DNA of 64,000 bases from Fomes fomentarius (taxonomy: Eukaryota > Basidiomycota > Agaricomycetes > Polyporales > Polyporaceae), in contig JABYQN010000014.1 in the NCBI GenBank assembly GCA_022606135.1, positions 62,001 to 126,000 on the forward strand. The letters run 5' to 3'. Below, piece by piece: positions 61,503 through 64,000 of the stretch; within the stretch, counting starts at the first letter, position 1; each line of letters starts with the position of its first letter. Below the pieces are notes generated by a model, which did no database searches, was not told the origin of the DNA, and saw only the letters and a list, made by a program, of their open reading frames with translations. The position numbers were made by a program, and so were the translations under genes.

Positions 61503-63239
61503 GATAGTATGGGATGACTAGGTGTCAAGTAGAGTTAATGGCGTCCTGAAATAGCGTTCGGGTTGGCATCGCAGACAATTGGAGTCTACGCAATGTCTGT
61601 TATACGATGCACGACGCGGTCGGCCAAAACACTCACTTGTTCATGGCAGTACATAGCGCCTTTGTGGTACGAATCCTGCAAAGCAACCTGAGGGGCGGGA
61701 CGTGGGAGACGAGAGCACTTACGTTATTATAGCATGAACTGGGAGAGAGGATGCCCAGGTCAGTGTGCCGTCTATTGTACTCCGCGACTGCATCCCGCGA
61801 AGCAAGCCCCATATGTGGACTCCAGCTCAGACGGAGTCATGGGCCATCGAGGCGTCAAGAGTCAGGCTGCCATTCAACATCGGTTATCGTTCGAATCTGC
61901 CACAGCGCTCGGGGTGTACTTACCATGATTGTGATGATAAAGAGACCTTCTCGATTGAGCCACGGACCTGTTGAGCAAGAAGCAAGATTTGCATGGCATC
62001 ACTGAGCCGCTGCCGCCGTTGGAACGTGCCCTTGTTCTCTGCACAACAAAGGCGCCGCGGTAACTGAGTAGAGAAGCGGGAGAAGAAAATACTTCCGCGA
62101 AGGTTGTACATTCGGCCGCGAACAATGGTCGGGCATCATGTCCTGGGAAATCAACGGGAACTCCCCTTGAACGCTTCTACGTGCCAAAACTACATGGATG
62201 CCGCCATGGAGAGATGATGTGGGACCGCGCAAGTGTGATGGCGGTGTTTCCGAGCGCGACTGTACTTAACGAAGAGTCAGTAAATTATGAGAATATACAG
62301 TCAGCGATAATTGCCAGATGGGTTCCTAACCGACATGATGTATCCCTTCGAATCCTCGGTCACGTAGGAACATGCAGATGAGCACTGGGTGAAAACTCGC
62401 GAGGCGTGGCATGCAAGTCGCGAGAGTGACAACCATTTGACCAAATAAGTGCGCAAGCGTGTTGGACATCTTTGACAAATTGACACACACGGCAGAAGTT
62501 GTTCAAACGCGGAGTTCCTGACATATCTGCGAATCAGACACAACAGGCAATGGCAAAAGCTCCTCCCCAGAATATGATCGGAATTGGTCTCCTGCTCCGG
62601 GTATGTTCCCAAACTATTCAGGTCCGGGATGCCGAGTACAAGGCAGGTCAAAGTCCGAAAGGGTCCATTACTATCATTTACTTATCCAACTTACCAGATT
62701 CCGGTTCGATCTCCCAGACTACTCAGGACCGGAATAGGAGAACATTAACATTCTCGCCCATATTCCAGTCCTGTTCATGGGGGGTAGCTTTGGCCATTGC
62801 CCGTCGTGAGAACTGCAAGTCATGTGTGGGACCACTTAGAGTGATGAGGCGATGTGGGGAGCATGCACGACATACCGCATTGGCACCTGAATACAGGAAA
62901 CCGCATGTCAACGTTGTCGGTCAGCGGCGGCGATGATGCGAGGCGATGGCGACGGCACGAGGCCACAGGCACAGTACGCTGATGCGCCTCAGATGGCCCG
63001 ATATGGCAAGCGGCGGCTGACTCCGAGAAGTTGATCCGGCGCGGAACCGGTCAAGCGCTGCACAACTTTCCATTGTGTTTGGGCGTCAACGCCACTTTCA
63101 TCTTGATCCTTGACCACCTCCACCATCCTCGCCGCTCGTACAACGGCCACAATCCGCTTTTACACACTACTAGTGGCATAATTGGCGCATATAAAGACTT
63201 TATTCCCTCTCTGCTGAATACCCCCGTCTCTTTGCTACC
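61503..63239. other. Intergenic, promoter of the last gene at its right end
   Basis: 1.7 kb without a recognised gene. The right end holds a TATA box (63190-63196). Confidence 0.5.
63190..63196 (+). promoter_or_regulatory. TATA box of the terminal gene
   Basis: TATAAAG lies 44-50 bp upstream of the ATG at 63240, followed by a pyrimidine-rich stretch with CCCCGTCTC before the start, a classic fungal arrangement with a very short leader. Confidence 0.65.
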
Positions 63240-64000
63240 ATGGCTCAAGCGTCTTTCGACGGCTTCGCCCTCTCGTTCTCTGCGCCGTCGAGCCCATCAA
63301 CCATCGGAATTGCCTACTCGACTGGCCGCCTCTCCCGCTCTTCGAGTGTCGAATCGTCAACATCGCTGAAGCGGAAGCGTAGCGAAGACTCAATGTCCGT
63401 AACCAACGTCGCCGTAACCGTACCCAATCTATCCCACCCCACCTCCGAACCCATCATCCTACCCGATGTACACCACAACCCAGACGAGCCCTATGTTGCG
63501 CCACCGTCGCCCGTTCCTACAGAGATATGGGAGGAGGACGTAGAAGAATCGTGCGAGGAACGGATGGAGGCTGCCAAGGCCACCGGTGTTAAGGTCCGCG
63601 ACTTCGCATACGAACCAATCTCCAAGGAGCGCGGTGACCCTCGCGCCCCCGAAATCTGGAACAACCCCCGCGAATCTCTCATCATGCACGACCGTTATAT
63701 TCGCCGAAACTCGACCGAGTGCGACGATATGCGCCTTTCAGGCAAGGTGCTCTACAATCTGGTTATCACCGGATGGGTCACGCACGAGGAGGCGAGTAAG
63801 AATTGGCGACGAGGAGATTGGAAGGTGGTGAACGACTACATCTGTCGCCCGAATGGGCCCCATCCTGTCCGCATCCCCAAACATATCAAGAAGCCTACGG
63901 CAGCATACCGCGCGGCTCTACGTCTACAATCATTCAAGACGTTGGAGAACGACGTTCCCGAGCAGGACATCTATGTTCCTCCCGATGAGCCAGGCATGGA
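63240..64000 (+). CDS. Unidentified protein, N-terminal part (runs off window)
   Basis: ATG at 63240 (context taccATGGC, a good start) opens a frame of 253 codons with no stop before the window edge and no visible intron. The first 100 residues are Ser/Pro-rich with a basic KRKR nuclear-type signal. After an acidic stretch (EIWEEDVEESCEERME) comes an ordered region: VKVRDFAYEPISKERGDPRA, ESLIMHDRYIRRNSTECDDM and RLSGKVLYNLVITGWVTHEE, then NWRRGDWKVVNDYICRP. I do not recognise the family by name; the ordered block looks like a conserved fungal hypothetical protein. Codon use is that of a real gene. Confidence 0.75.
   Translation, partial: MAQASFDGFALSFSAPSSPSTIGIAYSTGRLSRSSSVESSTSLKRKRSEDSMSVTNVAVTVPNLSHPTSEPIILPDVHHNPDEPYVAPPSPVPTEIWEEDVEESCEERMEAAKATGVKVRDFAYEPISKERGDPRAPEIWNNPRESLIMHDRYIRRNSTECDDMRLSGKVLYNLVITGWVTHEEASKNWRRGDWKVVNDYICRPNGPHPVRIPKHIKKPTAAYRAALRLQSFKTLENDVPEQDIYVPPDEPGM

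Noticed and set aside
1..64000. CRISPR arrays, bacterial operons or riboswitches
   Set aside because: The spliced gene structures are eukaryotic and no regularly spaced repeats with unique spacers were seen.

Overview
The window looks like nuclear DNA of a filamentous basidiomycete (Agaricomycetes, perhaps Polyporales). Evidence seen directly: GC-rich coding exons, many introns of about 48-75 nt with GTRNGT donors and CAG/TAG acceptors, genes on both strands with no operons, and fungal families (Whi2-like, Dph3, Lto1, Sld3, F-box/LRR, RING ligase, NmrA-like). The lineage is inferred from protein style; no rRNA or marker gene is present.

Left part (1-20.8 kb) is mostly housekeeping: the 3' part of MON2 (+), a small ankyrin-repeat gene (-), an SLD3-like replication-initiation gene (-) with a 1.2-kb first intron, an empty 2.7-kb stretch, a homeodomain gene (+) with a 12-nt microexon, a RING (Topors-like) E3 ligase (-) in seven exons, a decayed DPH3 copy (-), and a complete 14-exon mitochondrial MTO1 (+) facing it across about 220 bp.

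Middle part (21.9-43.9 kb): xylulokinase (-) with a 0.9-kb first intron, an AlkB-type 2OG-Fe(II) dioxygenase (-), a wrecked F-box/LRR gene (+), a 918-residue Ser/Pro-rich protein (-), a gene-poor 5-kb stretch, an LTO1/ORAOV1 gene (-) diverging from a Whi2-like gene (+), and a MED25-like vWA gene (+) with a possible frameshift near its 3' end.

Right part (43.9-64 kb) is degenerate accessory DNA: an NmrA-like pseudogene followed by a fragment of a second copy, an inverted pair of closely similar F-box/LRR genes each broken at a different site, an FMO-type gene between them that has lost a splice acceptor, and one intact F-box gene. The window ends inside an unidentified, probably conserved gene with a clear TATA box.

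The genes do not form one pathway. Two arrangements stand out. DPH3/KTI11 and MTO1, both tied to wobble-uridine chemistry, lie head to head, but the DPH3 copy is broken. The 47.7-59 kb block collects recently duplicated and disabled genes. All exon boundaries were read by eye from splice signals and phase; no alignment or RNA evidence was available.
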